Source: Melioribacter sp051488685 (GTDB lineage: Bacteria > Bacteroidota > Ignavibacteria > Ignavibacteriales > Melioribacteraceae). Taken from it: 64,000 bases of DNA. How positions within the stretch are numbered: the stretch's first letter is position 1; every line of letters begins with the position of its first letter. The notes under the pieces were generated by a model, which did not search any database, was not told the DNA's origin, and saw only the letters and a program-made list of their open reading frames with translations. The position numbers and the translations under genes were made by a program. The stretch lies in contig NZ_JBPSEH010000001.1 in NCBI RefSeq assembly GCF_051488685.1, forward strand, positions 496,001 to 560,000, given 5' to 3'. Shown piece by piece: positions 19,183 through 26,378 of the stretch.

Positions 19183-19407
19183 TCAAAATTCTCTTCCGTA
19201 GTGTTCGTCAATATCGATGTATGTGTTAGGAAGATAAGGAATATCCTCGTCCGTTTCTTCATCGTAATAATAATGATAGTCGTTGGGAGTATACATATCA
19301 TCGATTCTTTGATTCATATATTCAATAGCGTTCCTTACATTAGTTTCTTCGTCGCCACTGTCTAACATTTCTTTAATTCTGTCGTTTACAGGGAAAATTC
19401 TTCGCAT
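19183..19407 (-). CDS. Hypothetical small acidic protein
   Basis: The 74-residue protein is strongly acidic and tyrosine-rich in its C-terminal half (DYHYYYDEETDEDIPYLP). It starts inside the end of the neighbouring small gene (22-nt overlap with 19386-19571), as expected for translationally coupled genes. No family is recognised. An acidic DNA-mimic type role is conceivable from composition but nothing supports it directly. Confidence 0.45.
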   Translation of the reverse strand: MRRIFPVNDRIKEMLDSGDEETNVRNAIEYMNQRIDDMYTPNDYHYYYDEETDEDIPYLPNTYIDIDEHYGREF

Positions 19408-19571
19408 ATTAAATTTTGATACATCTTGATCCCTTCGGGAGTGTATTTCTTAAATAGTGGTAAAAGTAACTCCCAGTATCCACCTACATATTTGTAAACA
19501 CCTGTTCCGTCTTCACTTTTAATCCAGGTATTTAATAAATTATTTAACTGCTTGATAACGTAATCAGACAT
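19386..19571 (-). CDS. Hypothetical small protein
   Basis: The 61-residue protein is preceded by a GAGG ribosome site (about 19580). It is predicted mostly helical (YVIKQLNNLLNTWIKSEDG; LLLPLFKKYTPEGIKMYQNL) with no signal peptide. It is the first gene of a two-gene unit with the acidic protein at 19183-19407. No family recognised. Confidence 0.45.
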   Translation of the reverse strand: MSDYVIKQLNNLLNTWIKSEDGTGVYKYVGGYWELLLPLFKKYTPEGIKMYQNLICEEFSL

Positions 19572-19891
19572 TTTTACCTCGATTTTTGTGGGGAGTAAAT
19601 TTATAAGTTTTTGTATTTAGACTGCAAATTTTGAAGGGCAAATAATTTTTTTTTCACAAATGCTATTTGTTTACTTTGATTATTACTTCTTTATTGATAT
19701 GCCAGCTTTTGTTTGCTTTATCTTTCAGACTTTAATTCAAACTACTTTCCTTTTAATAACACACTTTTTGTCTACACTACATCTTATCACTTCGAATGTC
19801 GTTTTTATATAAATTCCAGAATCGTGTACTTCTGAGCTATTCATTTTCACAATAGTTTTTCACAATAGTTATATTAATTCCCTTCTTAAGT
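19572..19891. other. AT-rich 320-nt gap before the CRISPR-associated repeats
   Basis: No gene seen. It holds the promoter of the small gene pair (- strand). Near the right end there is a short direct repeat, TTTTTCACAATAGTT (19855-19869) preceded by TTTTCACAATAG (19844-19855). Confidence 0.45.
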
Positions 19892-20034
19892 GACTCGTCG
19901 GACCACCCAATTTTCGGAGTTCGTCCCGCTCTTTAAGCGGGACGAACGACGACCCCCGCCATAGGCGTGGACAATTCTACTATACCTGTCCGACTCTGAC
20001 GGACCTGCCCGACTAAGACGGATTCGATTAATCC
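19892..20034. repeat. Composite hairpin-rich repeat, copy A (143 nt)
   Basis: First of three similar units beginning GACTCGTCGGAC. It contains a perfect hairpin GTCCCGCT/AGCGGGAC (19923-19943), a GC-rich stem around CCCCCGCCATAGGCG, a piece of CRISPR repeat CAATTCTACTATA (19972-19984), two more hairpin segments (19985-20021, eroded), and the remaining part of a CRISPR repeat, ATTCGATTAATCC (20022-20034). It is the most diverged copy and the most distant from the leader. Confidence 0.85.
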
Positions 20035-20045
20035 CGTCATTACAT

Positions 20046-20189
20046 GACTCGTCGGACCTTTCGATTTTCGGAGTGAGTCCCGCTCTTTAAGCGGGACGAA
20101 CGACGACCCCCGCCGTTGGCGGGGGCAATTCTATTATACCTGTCCGACTCTGACGGACTCGCCCGTCTTTGACGGGGTTCGATTAAGAC
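20046..20189. repeat. Composite hairpin-rich repeat, copy B (144 nt)
   Basis: Same order as copy A, best preserved. Hairpins: GTCCCGCT/AGCGGGAC (20077-20097), CCCCCGCC/GGCGGGGG with loop GTT (20107-20125), GTCCG/CGGAC (20142-20158) and CCCGTC/GACGGG with loop TTT (20162-20176). The CRISPR repeat parts are CAATTCTATTATA (20126-20138) and GTTCGATTAAGAC (20177-20189), separated by exactly 38 nt. Confidence 0.88.
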
Positions 20190-20292
20190 CATGAGGAATA
20201 TATAGAAGAGACGCTGCAATATCTGAAATTTCAATTCTACTATAGTTCGATTAATCCCGCCGTTGGCGGGACGACTCGTCACGTCGTTACGT

Positions 20293-20435
20293 GACTCGTC
20301 GGACCTTTCGATTTTCGGAGTGAGTCTCGCTCCTTAAGCGGTATGAACGACGACCCCCGCCATAGGCGGGGCAATTCTATTATACCTGTCCGACTCTGAC
20401 GGACCTGCCCGTCTTTGACGGGGTTCGATTAAGAC
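20293..20435. repeat. Composite hairpin-rich repeat, copy C (143 nt)
   Basis: Third unit. The first hairpin is damaged in both arms (GTCTCGCT / AGCGGTAT, not compensatory), the CCCCGCC/GGCGGGG stem is intact with loop ATA, and the CRISPR repeat parts CAATTCTATTATA (20372-20384) and GTTCGATTAAGAC (20423-20435) flank a 38-nt two-hairpin insert (20385-20422). Confidence 0.88.
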
Positions 20436-20500
20436 AAACCCGAAGATGCACAAAATGCATACCACATTTTCGCCCGTCTTTGACGGGGTTCGATTAAGAC

Positions 20501-20646
20501 TCCCTAAATATCCTCATTTTTAGTTTATTTTGCAAACATTTTTTTTACTTTTTGTCGTCGTCCTATAATAATGTAAAAATCCCAGGGGGTCGACGACTTT
20601 ATATAATTCAACTAAATTCCATTCATAACTTCTCGTAAATTTTAAT
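20501..20646 (-). promoter_or_regulatory. Probable CRISPR leader with a conserved-looking stem
   Basis: AT-rich 146 nt between the first repeat and the cas2 stop, read on the - strand. It contains inverted arms 20554-20563 (GTCGTCGTCC) and 20588-20597 (GGTCGACGAC) that pair at 9 of 10 positions around a 24-nt loop, next to a homopolymeric T/A tract on the repeat side. Position and AT-richness match a type I leader; the paired arms could be a Cas1-Cas2 or IHF-like docking site or a cas2 terminator. Confidence 0.6.
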
Positions 20647-20910
20647 CTAAATAAAAGAATCAATCTCATTTTTCTCAACCCCAATTATCCCCCTCTCATG
20701 ATAATTCTGGGCGTCAAATCGGTAATAAATTACGCTATCATTTTTATCGTTGATAATTTCCTTTATACCATGCTTCAAAATTTCAAATTCGCTCTCTGTA
20801 ATTTCTCCTTCAAAAACTGAATTTTGTACCCAGTTTAAATAACGCCGTAGGTATTTCATCAATTTTGTTCCCCTTTTGGGAGCTGCATCGTATACTACAA
20901 TGACATACAT
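20647..20910 (-). CDS. cas2: CRISPR-associated endoribonuclease/integrase subunit Cas2
   Basis: From the ATG at 20910 the protein is 87 residues (MYVIVVYDAAPKRGTKLMKY), the normal Cas2 length; the longer frame to 20949 would overlap cas1 by 38 nt. YVIVVYD is the first strand of the ferredoxin fold with the conserved Asp, and WVQNSVFEGEITESEFE is the second conserved region. It dimerises and bridges two Cas1 dimers in spacer integration. The start lies one base after the cas1 stop, so the two are coupled. It is the last gene of the cas operon, before the leader. Confidence 0.93.
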   Translation of the reverse strand: MYVIVVYDAAPKRGTKLMKYLRRYLNWVQNSVFEGEITESEFEILKHGIKEIINDKNDSVIYYRFDAQNYHERGIIGVEKNEIDSFI

Positions 20911-20911
20911 C

Positions 20912-22000
20912 TTACCACCATATAGTAAATGGTTTATATTCCTTTTCACCTAATATGTGCTTTATTAATTTATAGCATTCTAACCTAATCAAATGCCGAT
21001 AACTTACACTCCTTTTAAGCTGCCTATGTTTAATAGTGGTTTTTAATCTTTCGTCAAATTCTTTAAGATATATTTTTCTTCCTTCGTCTATTAAATAGCA
21101 CTGATTGAGTTCTTTACTGAAATGTTTTTCCTGAATTTGATTTTTATTAAGCAAAGAAAAAATAATTCTGTCTGCCAGTAAAGGCTTGAATACTTCGGCT
21201 ATATCCAGTGCCAGTGAAAATCTTCTTTCTCCAGATTCATGTAGATAACTTATCAATGGATTTAACTGCGTCCGATAGATTTCACCCAATACAACCGTAT
21301 AAACCAACGCATTCCCGAAAGATATTAGTGCATTTATTGGATTTGTAGGCGGGTGCTTTTCTCTCTTTGTAAAATTAATCGTAGGATTAATTATTAAATT
21401 CCAGGACATATAATATTCTGACCTTAAATTCCCTTCAATTCCCATAAGCTCCTGAATATCGTTACAATCGGGGATTCTACGAATTGTTTCGTCGGCCTTT
21501 TCAATAAAATATGAAAGATCTTTATCACGGCTGTTGTAATACTGCAAATTCTTTTTAATATTTTCTGCCGCACCCAGAATAAATTTTTTAGCAATATTCA
21601 ATCGTTCATTTCTGTCAATATGCTTTTTAACCTGTTCTACCAATAGTTTACCCGACAGGTACGGCTCGCGCGGATAAAACGACGAGGTATAATATCCGTA
21701 ATAATTAAAAAGATGTAGTATAATTTCTTTTTGCGCAAGGAAGTTTAGAAATTTAGTATTGAATTTTAATTCACCATAGCAATAGATCGAATCGATATCT
21801 TCTACAGGTATCGGTTTACGGGGCAACTTTACCGGTTCTCTTTCTTCGATTTCCTTTTCAGTTATAGATTCGTCTTCTACTTCGATCTCATCTGAATGAC
21901 TATCTTCTTCCGCCTCTGACAATTCGCCTGGTTCAAAATATAACGTATTGTCTTTGCGGATTAATTTGCCACTGCTGAAGATGTAGTAGTTTCGTTTCAT
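20912..22000 (-). CDS. cas1: CRISPR integrase Cas1 (type I-B) with an acidic insertion
   Basis: The 362-residue protein starts MKRNYYIFSSGKLIRKDNTL, typical of type I-B Cas1. The metal site is complete: E189 in GIEGNLR, H254 in YLHESGERR, D266 in FSLALD. Unusually, residues 24-58 (EPGELSEAEEDSHSDEIEVE and onward) form a strongly acidic low-complexity insert between the first two strands of the N-terminal domain, before VEDIDSIYCYGE; typical I-B Cas1 proteins have only a few residues there and total about 330. It catalyses spacer integration with Cas2 and Cas4. It is separated from cas4 by 328 nt, unlike the otherwise tightly packed operon. Confidence 0.94.
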   Translation of the reverse strand: MKRNYYIFSSGKLIRKDNTLYFEPGELSEAEEDSHSDEIEVEDESITEKEIEEREPVKLPRKPIPVEDIDSIYCYGELKFNTKFLNFLAQKEIILHLFNYYGYYTSSFYPREPYLSGKLLVEQVKKHIDRNERLNIAKKFILGAAENIKKNLQYYNSRDKDLSYFIEKADETIRRIPDCNDIQELMGIEGNLRSEYYMSWNLIINPTINFTKREKHPPTNPINALISFGNALVYTVVLGEIYRTQLNPLISYLHESGERRFSLALDIAEVFKPLLADRIIFSLLNKNQIQEKHFSKELNQCYLIDEGRKIYLKEFDERLKTTIKHRQLKRSVSYRHLIRLECYKLIKHILGEKEYKPFTIWW

Positions 22001-22328
22001 TTTTCTTTCGATGATTATTTAAGATTGCAAGATTATTGAATATTCATTTGGTGTAATTAAATTTTAAATGGTGCTTTGATTTTTTTTATCATTATAAGTT
22101 TTTAAATATTTTATAAAATTAAAATTTGGCAAGTCAGTTAAATCGTAAATTGATTTTACAAAAGCCCTTGCATCTTGTCACACTTTCAATTCCTCAAATG
22201 CTCTAACCATTTACCCTTAACATATTTTTTATAAAATTTGTAACAATTCAACAATCCAGTAATTTTATAATCGTATAATCACCCGAATTTTGTAATCTTG
22301 TTAATCTTGTAATTTTTTAATTCATTAA
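22001..22328. other. 328-nt AT-rich gap inside the cas operon
   Basis: This interrupts the compact operon between cas4 and cas1. It holds a decayed gene fragment (22120-22210, listed separately) and short AT-rich direct repeats such as GTAATCTTGTTAATCTTGTAAT (in two parts around 22292-22313) and AGATTGCAAGATTATT near 22023-22038. Similar wording (GCAAG...AGATTACAAAGATTATT) recurs in the cas4-cas3 gap at 22845-22890. Confidence 0.55.
22120..22210 (-). pseudogene. Remnant of a four-helix-bundle (23S rRNA intervening-sequence) protein gene
   Basis: From ATG at 22210 the frame reads MVRAFEELKV, then a TGA (22178-22180) where the family has Trp, then QDARAFVKSIYDLT before similarity ends. This is the conserved N-terminus of the small four-helix-bundle proteins (pattern F-E-x-L-x-V-W-Q-x-A-R-x-x-V). 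The gene is truncated to about 30 codons with an internal stop. Such genes travel within bacterial genomes and 23S rRNA insertions. Confidence 0.6.
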
Positions 22329-22823
22329 TCACACATAGCACAAATCATAATATGCGCACTGTTTGCAAAATGGCTTATTGATAATATCAGGTGGAGCGCT
22401 CCGTTCTATTATTTTTCTTACATCTTCTCGAATTTCTTTAAGTTTCTTTCTGTCGTCGTCACTCAATTCTACTCTTATTCTCTGCTTTAGCTTGGGATAA
22501 TCGATTTCTCCTGTAATGTTACTAATGCCCCTTTTCTCAAGTACATAAATATAGAATTTGACCTGCCATATGTGAGTTTCTTCCATTTTATCTGACTTTT
22601 TTACTTCATGTATGGTTTTAGTCTTGGCGTCATAAAAGTCCAGTACAATATCATCTTCATCGTCGGAAATGTGTATCTCGTGTTTTTCGCGTTGATATGT
22701 AGAATCAGAGATGAACTTACCAATAGCAACAGAGTCACTCGTTTGTTCCATTTCGATATTACGAGAGAAAAGCCATAGTTTACGAGGACAAAGGAAATAA
22801 TAAGATATTTGTGTACCTGTCAT
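22329..22823 (-). CDS. cas4: CRISPR-associated exonuclease Cas4
   Basis: The 164-residue protein has the Cas4 iron-sulfur cysteines: C12 in FLCPRKLWLF and C153, C156, C162 in the terminal CKQCAYYDLCYV. The RecB-like nuclease motifs are D62 (VLDFYDA) and E73-x-K75 (HEVKKS), followed by the QxxxY-type motif (QVKFYIYVL). It trims prespacers and sets PAM orientation for Cas1-Cas2. An AAAGG ribosome site precedes the ATG. It lies 74 nt after cas3. Normal length for a I-B Cas4. Confidence 0.93.
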   Translation of the reverse strand: MTGTQISYYFLCPRKLWLFSRNIEMEQTSDSVAIGKFISDSTYQREKHEIHISDDEDDIVLDFYDAKTKTIHEVKKSDKMEETHIWQVKFYIYVLEKRGISNITGEIDYPKLKQRIRVELSDDDRKKLKEIREDVRKIIERSAPPDIINKPFCKQCAYYDLCYV

Positions 22824-22897
22824 TAATGACCTTTAAAAATAGTGCAAGATTTTATAGTTGCAAGGTTTTTTAGATTACAAAGATTATTAAACTACTT

Positions 22898-25573
22898 TTA
22901 TATAAATGAACTATACTCAGGAAAATCATAATCGTATATCCCTACATTATCATCATATTCCACTTTTACATTATCATCATATTTCACTTCAACTATAAAT
23001 ATATTCTTACACCACTTTTTTAATAAGTTAATTTGTGACTTTGAAAAGTCATTTTCACAAGTTTCTAACCAATAACTTAGTCGAATGTCTTCTCTAAATC
23101 TAATAGTATCATATTTCCATTTGTTGAACGGAACATTTAAAACATATTTATTTAGTATCTCTTTCTTGAATCTGACATAAAGATTTTTTTCCTCCGAATT
23201 ATTCTCAAAGAAAACTATTAACGCATTTTTAAGTTCTTCTAAACTCGACATAGGAATAACTATAATGTTTGAAATTTCTCTGAAGATACGATGCGCTTCT
23301 TCTTTTCTTTCTGCCATAAATCCAGCATCGAGAATATCAAGGGTTTTGTAAAATTCGGACAAATAACTTTCTGACACAGCAAACCATTTTTTATCATATA
23401 ATTCATCCACCAAGTCCCTTTTCTTTTTCTCTGATAATAAAAAGTTATCATCGTCCATATTTTTTATTTTTTTAAAAAACTGATCTACTGTTTTTACATT
23501 TCGCCAATCATTAGATTTTTTCTTATAGTAACCATTATTGTCGAGCCAATCTTTTTTTGAGTCATCAACTGAATTTGAAAGTAATTTTAAAGTAATCTCG
23601 ACCAAATCATTTGAATAAACTTTATGTCCACCGGATTCAATTCCGTTTTCAAAAATAGTTATGAAAACATTAGGGCTTTCCAGAGAGCTTGGAGATTCAG
23701 TTTTATAACGACGTAAAACTCTACCCATTCTTTGAATAAGTGAATCAAGAGGGGCAAGTTCAGTGAAAAGAATATCGGCATCTAAATCGAGTGATGCTTC
23801 AACTACTTGAGTAGCAACAACAATCTTTGGCATTTTTTCATTTTCGGGCTTGGGATTTGAAAATTCCCTTTCAATTCTCTTCTCTTTTTCCTGACGAATA
23901 TTAAAGGTCAATCTGGAATGAAGCAATTCAAGATAAAAATTATTTTCTTTTTCAATTAGTTTGTGTAGCTCATTGAATGTATCTACTGCAAGTTTAACCG
24001 TGTTAACAACAACCAGCACTCTTTGTCCGTTATTTTCTTTAGCTTTAGCAACCATGCCCCTTATTAACTCATTTGAGAATTGATATTCTTTCTCATTATG
24101 TTCTTCTCTGATAAAAGCCAGCTTATGTTTTTTAATATGTGCGTAAGTTTCATTTTGTTCATAATAATCAACCAACTCAAAATCCGGGCGTTCCTCATTT
24201 TCTTTTTTTATTCTTTTTTCTAATTCTTGTTTAATAAAAGAAGGCAAAGTAGCTGTAACCAGTAAAAACTTTCCTCCCATTTTATGAATATCCTCTAAAT
24301 ACTTTACAATTATTGCCGCTGCTTTTGGGTCGTAAGCCTGTACTTCGTCTACAACCAGGCGTGAATATGAAAACGTAGCATAAATTCTTTCGTAGGATGG
24401 AGGTCTCAATGCATAAGGAAAAAACTGGTCGCCCGTAGAAACCATAAATGGATAGCTCAGTTGTCTTGCCATACTGTATGATTCCAGATTTTCCGTTTCA
24501 TTACCATCGCCCAGTAAATATACATCTGCATCTGAGTGTAATAAACCAGTTCTTTCAACCTTTTCATCATCAAATAAAACTTGAGATCGCTTAAATATTT
24601 GATTAACTGCAGAACGTAACGGCAGAGTATAAAAAGTTTTTTCGCCATTTGACCAGAGGAATGAAAATTCAGTTTTCCCGCTTCCCGTTGGAGCAATAAG
24701 GATAACATTTTTGTTCTTAAGATCATTCTGCTCAATTAGTTCGGCTTGCCAGAGATTGACAGTAGCACCATTACTTAATTTTTCACCAATGCTTGTTGTA
24801 ATTTTTTCCTTAATCTTGATATACTCCAATCCTGGAATTTCAATTTGTAATTCATAGTTATTTTCGCTTTCGCAAAATGAAGCAAAGTGGTCACATCGCA
24901 TCAAAAAGCCGGCAATTTTAACCCAATCAGTTAGGTTCACCTTTTCAAAAGAAAGTCGCATTGGTAGCCAGTATAAATTGTAAGGAGGTATTGCATAATT
25001 CTGTATTTGTGCACCATTGAGTATTTCCTTTGCCATTATTTCATCGAATTGAATTAAGTCGGTTTTACCTCTGAAAATATCTTCCAAATCTTCTTTAAGA
25101 TTTTCTATTATTTCATTTATCAAATTAGAATTCAATAGTTTTTCAAGGTCGTTGTTTGAATATCGCACTACTTCTTCAAAATTATTCCGCCAATGATGAT
25201 ATGCAACCGCAGACAAAACAAATTGAGTGTACTCATCTGCTTTTTGCTGATAGTAACCTTCAATCAATTCTTTTAAATACTTTTTATTGACTAAGAACAA
25301 TGAGAAGATTGAATGCGGTAGGTTTGTTGTCACTTCGAATGGCTTATAATTTCTGTTACCAACGCTTCTAATTTGAAAATATGGCAATGCTTTGCCTATA
25401 TCGTGAAGCAGCACTGAAATCTTTATCAATTCATAGAGATTATCATCTTTAATGTATGGCCTTAGTTTGTCAATATTATCTTGAATATCTTTTATGTGCT
25501 TGTTTAGCGAAATTCCTTTTTCTTTGTCCTTTGATGGACTTTTTGCCCAGATTTTATAATCAGTTACTTCCAT
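22898..25573 (-). CDS. cas3: CRISPR effector nuclease/helicase Cas3 (HD + DExD/H)
   Basis: The 891-residue protein carries the HD nuclease first (LLHDIGKALPYF with H57-D58; YHHWRN near residue 127) and the SF2 helicase after it: Walker A APTGSGKTEF near residue 295, DEVQ box (VVDEVQAYDP) near 405, motif III TATLP near 445, motif VI LIQRMGRVLR near 610. It unwinds and shreds DNA recognised by Cascade. The C-terminal tail contains a tandem 24-nt duplication (about 22942-22990) giving VKYDDNVKVEYDDNVG. It overlaps cas5 by 14 nt, so translation is coupled. All catalytic motifs look intact. Confidence 0.94.
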   Translation of the reverse strand: MEVTDYKIWAKSPSKDKEKGISLNKHIKDIQDNIDKLRPYIKDDNLYELIKISVLLHDIGKALPYFQIRSVGNRNYKPFEVTTNLPHSIFSLFLVNKKYLKELIEGYYQQKADEYTQFVLSAVAYHHWRNNFEEVVRYSNNDLEKLLNSNLINEIIENLKEDLEDIFRGKTDLIQFDEIMAKEILNGAQIQNYAIPPYNLYWLPMRLSFEKVNLTDWVKIAGFLMRCDHFASFCESENNYELQIEIPGLEYIKIKEKITTSIGEKLSNGATVNLWQAELIEQNDLKNKNVILIAPTGSGKTEFSFLWSNGEKTFYTLPLRSAVNQIFKRSQVLFDDEKVERTGLLHSDADVYLLGDGNETENLESYSMARQLSYPFMVSTGDQFFPYALRPPSYERIYATFSYSRLVVDEVQAYDPKAAAIIVKYLEDIHKMGGKFLLVTATLPSFIKQELEKRIKKENEERPDFELVDYYEQNETYAHIKKHKLAFIREEHNEKEYQFSNELIRGMVAKAKENNGQRVLVVVNTVKLAVDTFNELHKLIEKENNFYLELLHSRLTFNIRQEKEKRIEREFSNPKPENEKMPKIVVATQVVEASLDLDADILFTELAPLDSLIQRMGRVLRRYKTESPSSLESPNVFITIFENGIESGGHKVYSNDLVEITLKLLSNSVDDSKKDWLDNNGYYKKKSNDWRNVKTVDQFFKKIKNMDDDNFLLSEKKKRDLVDELYDKKWFAVSESYLSEFYKTLDILDAGFMAERKEEAHRIFREISNIIVIPMSSLEELKNALIVFFENNSEEKNLYVRFKKEILNKYVLNVPFNKWKYDTIRFREDIRLSYWLETCENDFSKSQINLLKKWCKNIFIVEVKYDDNVKVEYDDNVGIYDYDFPEYSSFI

Positions 25574-26378
25574 TTAGATCACCTAAAAAAAATGGTAAGG
25601 TTAATTCTTTATCTATCATCAATTTATGACCTATAATTAATCCATCATTTAATTTCGTTTTTACATAATCGAAAGTTCTTCTACCGTGACGGTTATAATT
25701 ATCTTCATAGCCTTCAATTGTGCTAAATGTGGGAAGATTATATAATAATCCTTCGAAACCATCATAATCGATCTGTTTCCATATCTCGTTTTCATGAATA
25801 TAAAATTTCTGAGGGATCCAAAAGAAATGATTAAAGTTACCACCATTATGTTCGTATACTATCTGGGAATCGTCGAGTAATTTTGGTTCTTCTTCCAGAA
25901 CAATCCAGTCTTCAGCTCGACCGAGATGAAGGATTTCTAATCTGTTTGCAGGATCAGAAAGTTCCTCACCAATTCTTTTGAGTACGTCAATACTTTCGTG
26001 TCCTAAATAAAGAAGCAAATGGACATCATTCAATACATCAATTCGCATTGGGGATTGTCCACCCGGGTGTTCAACTGTTCCATTATTTACTCTATTTCCC
26101 GGATAGTGAAATCTTGAATTATGCGCTTTTTTACTCATATTTCTAAACCAAACATATTCTGTTATCTTGCTATCAAATTTTCCCGCCAGTGAGATTTTGA
26201 GATTCTTTATCCCTTCATTATAAAAATTATCTCTTTGGTCCCATATCCCGAGTGCATTAATAAGAAATCCGATTACCGTTGAATAAGGAGGCAAGGGATA
26301 AGTTTGCCTCCTCTGATATGCAAATGGCAGTCTATAATGTGCATTCGGTTGATAAATCCTAATTCTCAGCAGATGCAT
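25560..26378 (-). CDS. cas5: Cascade subunit Cas5 (Cas5t-like)
   Basis: The 272-residue protein starts MHLLRIRIYQPNAHYRLPF, a typical Cas5 N-terminal strand, with the family landmark YPLPPYSTVIGFLINALG at about residues 29-46. I choose ATG 26378 because GAGG lies 7 nt upstream; the ATG at 26390 would add four residues. Cas5 caps the 5' handle of the crRNA in Cascade. It overlaps cas7 upstream by 20 nt and cas3 downstream by 14 nt. The Arg/His-rich patch MSKKAHNSRFHYPGNRVN may contact RNA. Subtype (Cas5t of the Tneap branch) is inferred from neighbours. Confidence 0.88.
   Translation of the reverse strand: MHLLRIRIYQPNAHYRLPFAYQRRQTYPLPPYSTVIGFLINALGIWDQRDNFYNEGIKNLKISLAGKFDSKITEYVWFRNMSKKAHNSRFHYPGNRVNNGTVEHPGGQSPMRIDVLNDVHLLLYLGHESIDVLKRIGEELSDPANRLEILHLGRAEDWIVLEEEPKLLDDSQIVYEHNGGNFNHFFWIPQKFYIHENEIWKQIDYDGFEGLLYNLPTFSTIEGYEDNYNRHGRRTFDYVKTKLNDGLIIGHKLMIDKELTLPFFLGDLNGSN

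Larger units (their letters stand above)
19972..20500 (-). CRISPR. Short type I-B CRISPR array with repeats disrupted by palindromic inserts
   Basis: Read on the - strand, the 30-nt repeat is GTCTTAATCGAAC followed directly by TATAGTAGAATTGAAAT, ending in the ATTGAAAT tag usual for type I-B crRNAs. It is uninterrupted once (20228-20257, with the first three bases changed). Other copies: 20466-20500 (leader-proximal; only the 13-nt first part, a CCCGTC/GACGGG hairpin and a short AAAT-like end), 20372-20435, 20126-20189 and 19972-20034 (each split by a 37-38 nt insert after the 13th base). Two normal-looking spacers remain: about 20436-20465 (30-35 nt) and 20190-20227 (38 nt). Hairpin-rich DNA fills the other two spacer positions (20258-20371, 20035-20125). 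Leader orientation is set by the adjacent cas2 side. Whether the array is functional is doubtful. Confidence 0.8.

Noticed and set aside
20040..20282. 80-codon open frame on the - strand within the CRISPR-associated repeats
   Set aside because: It is the translation of the hairpin units, repeat and spacer; no ribosome site and composition (many Arg/Gly/Ser) reflects the palindromes.
20160..20500. Initial reading of GCCCGTCTTTGACGGGG plus TTCGATTAAGAC as the CRISPR repeat on the + strand
   Set aside because: The intact copy at 20228-20257 shows the CCCGTC/GACGGG hairpin is an insert, and the ATTGAAAT end plus the cas2-side leader place the array on the - strand.
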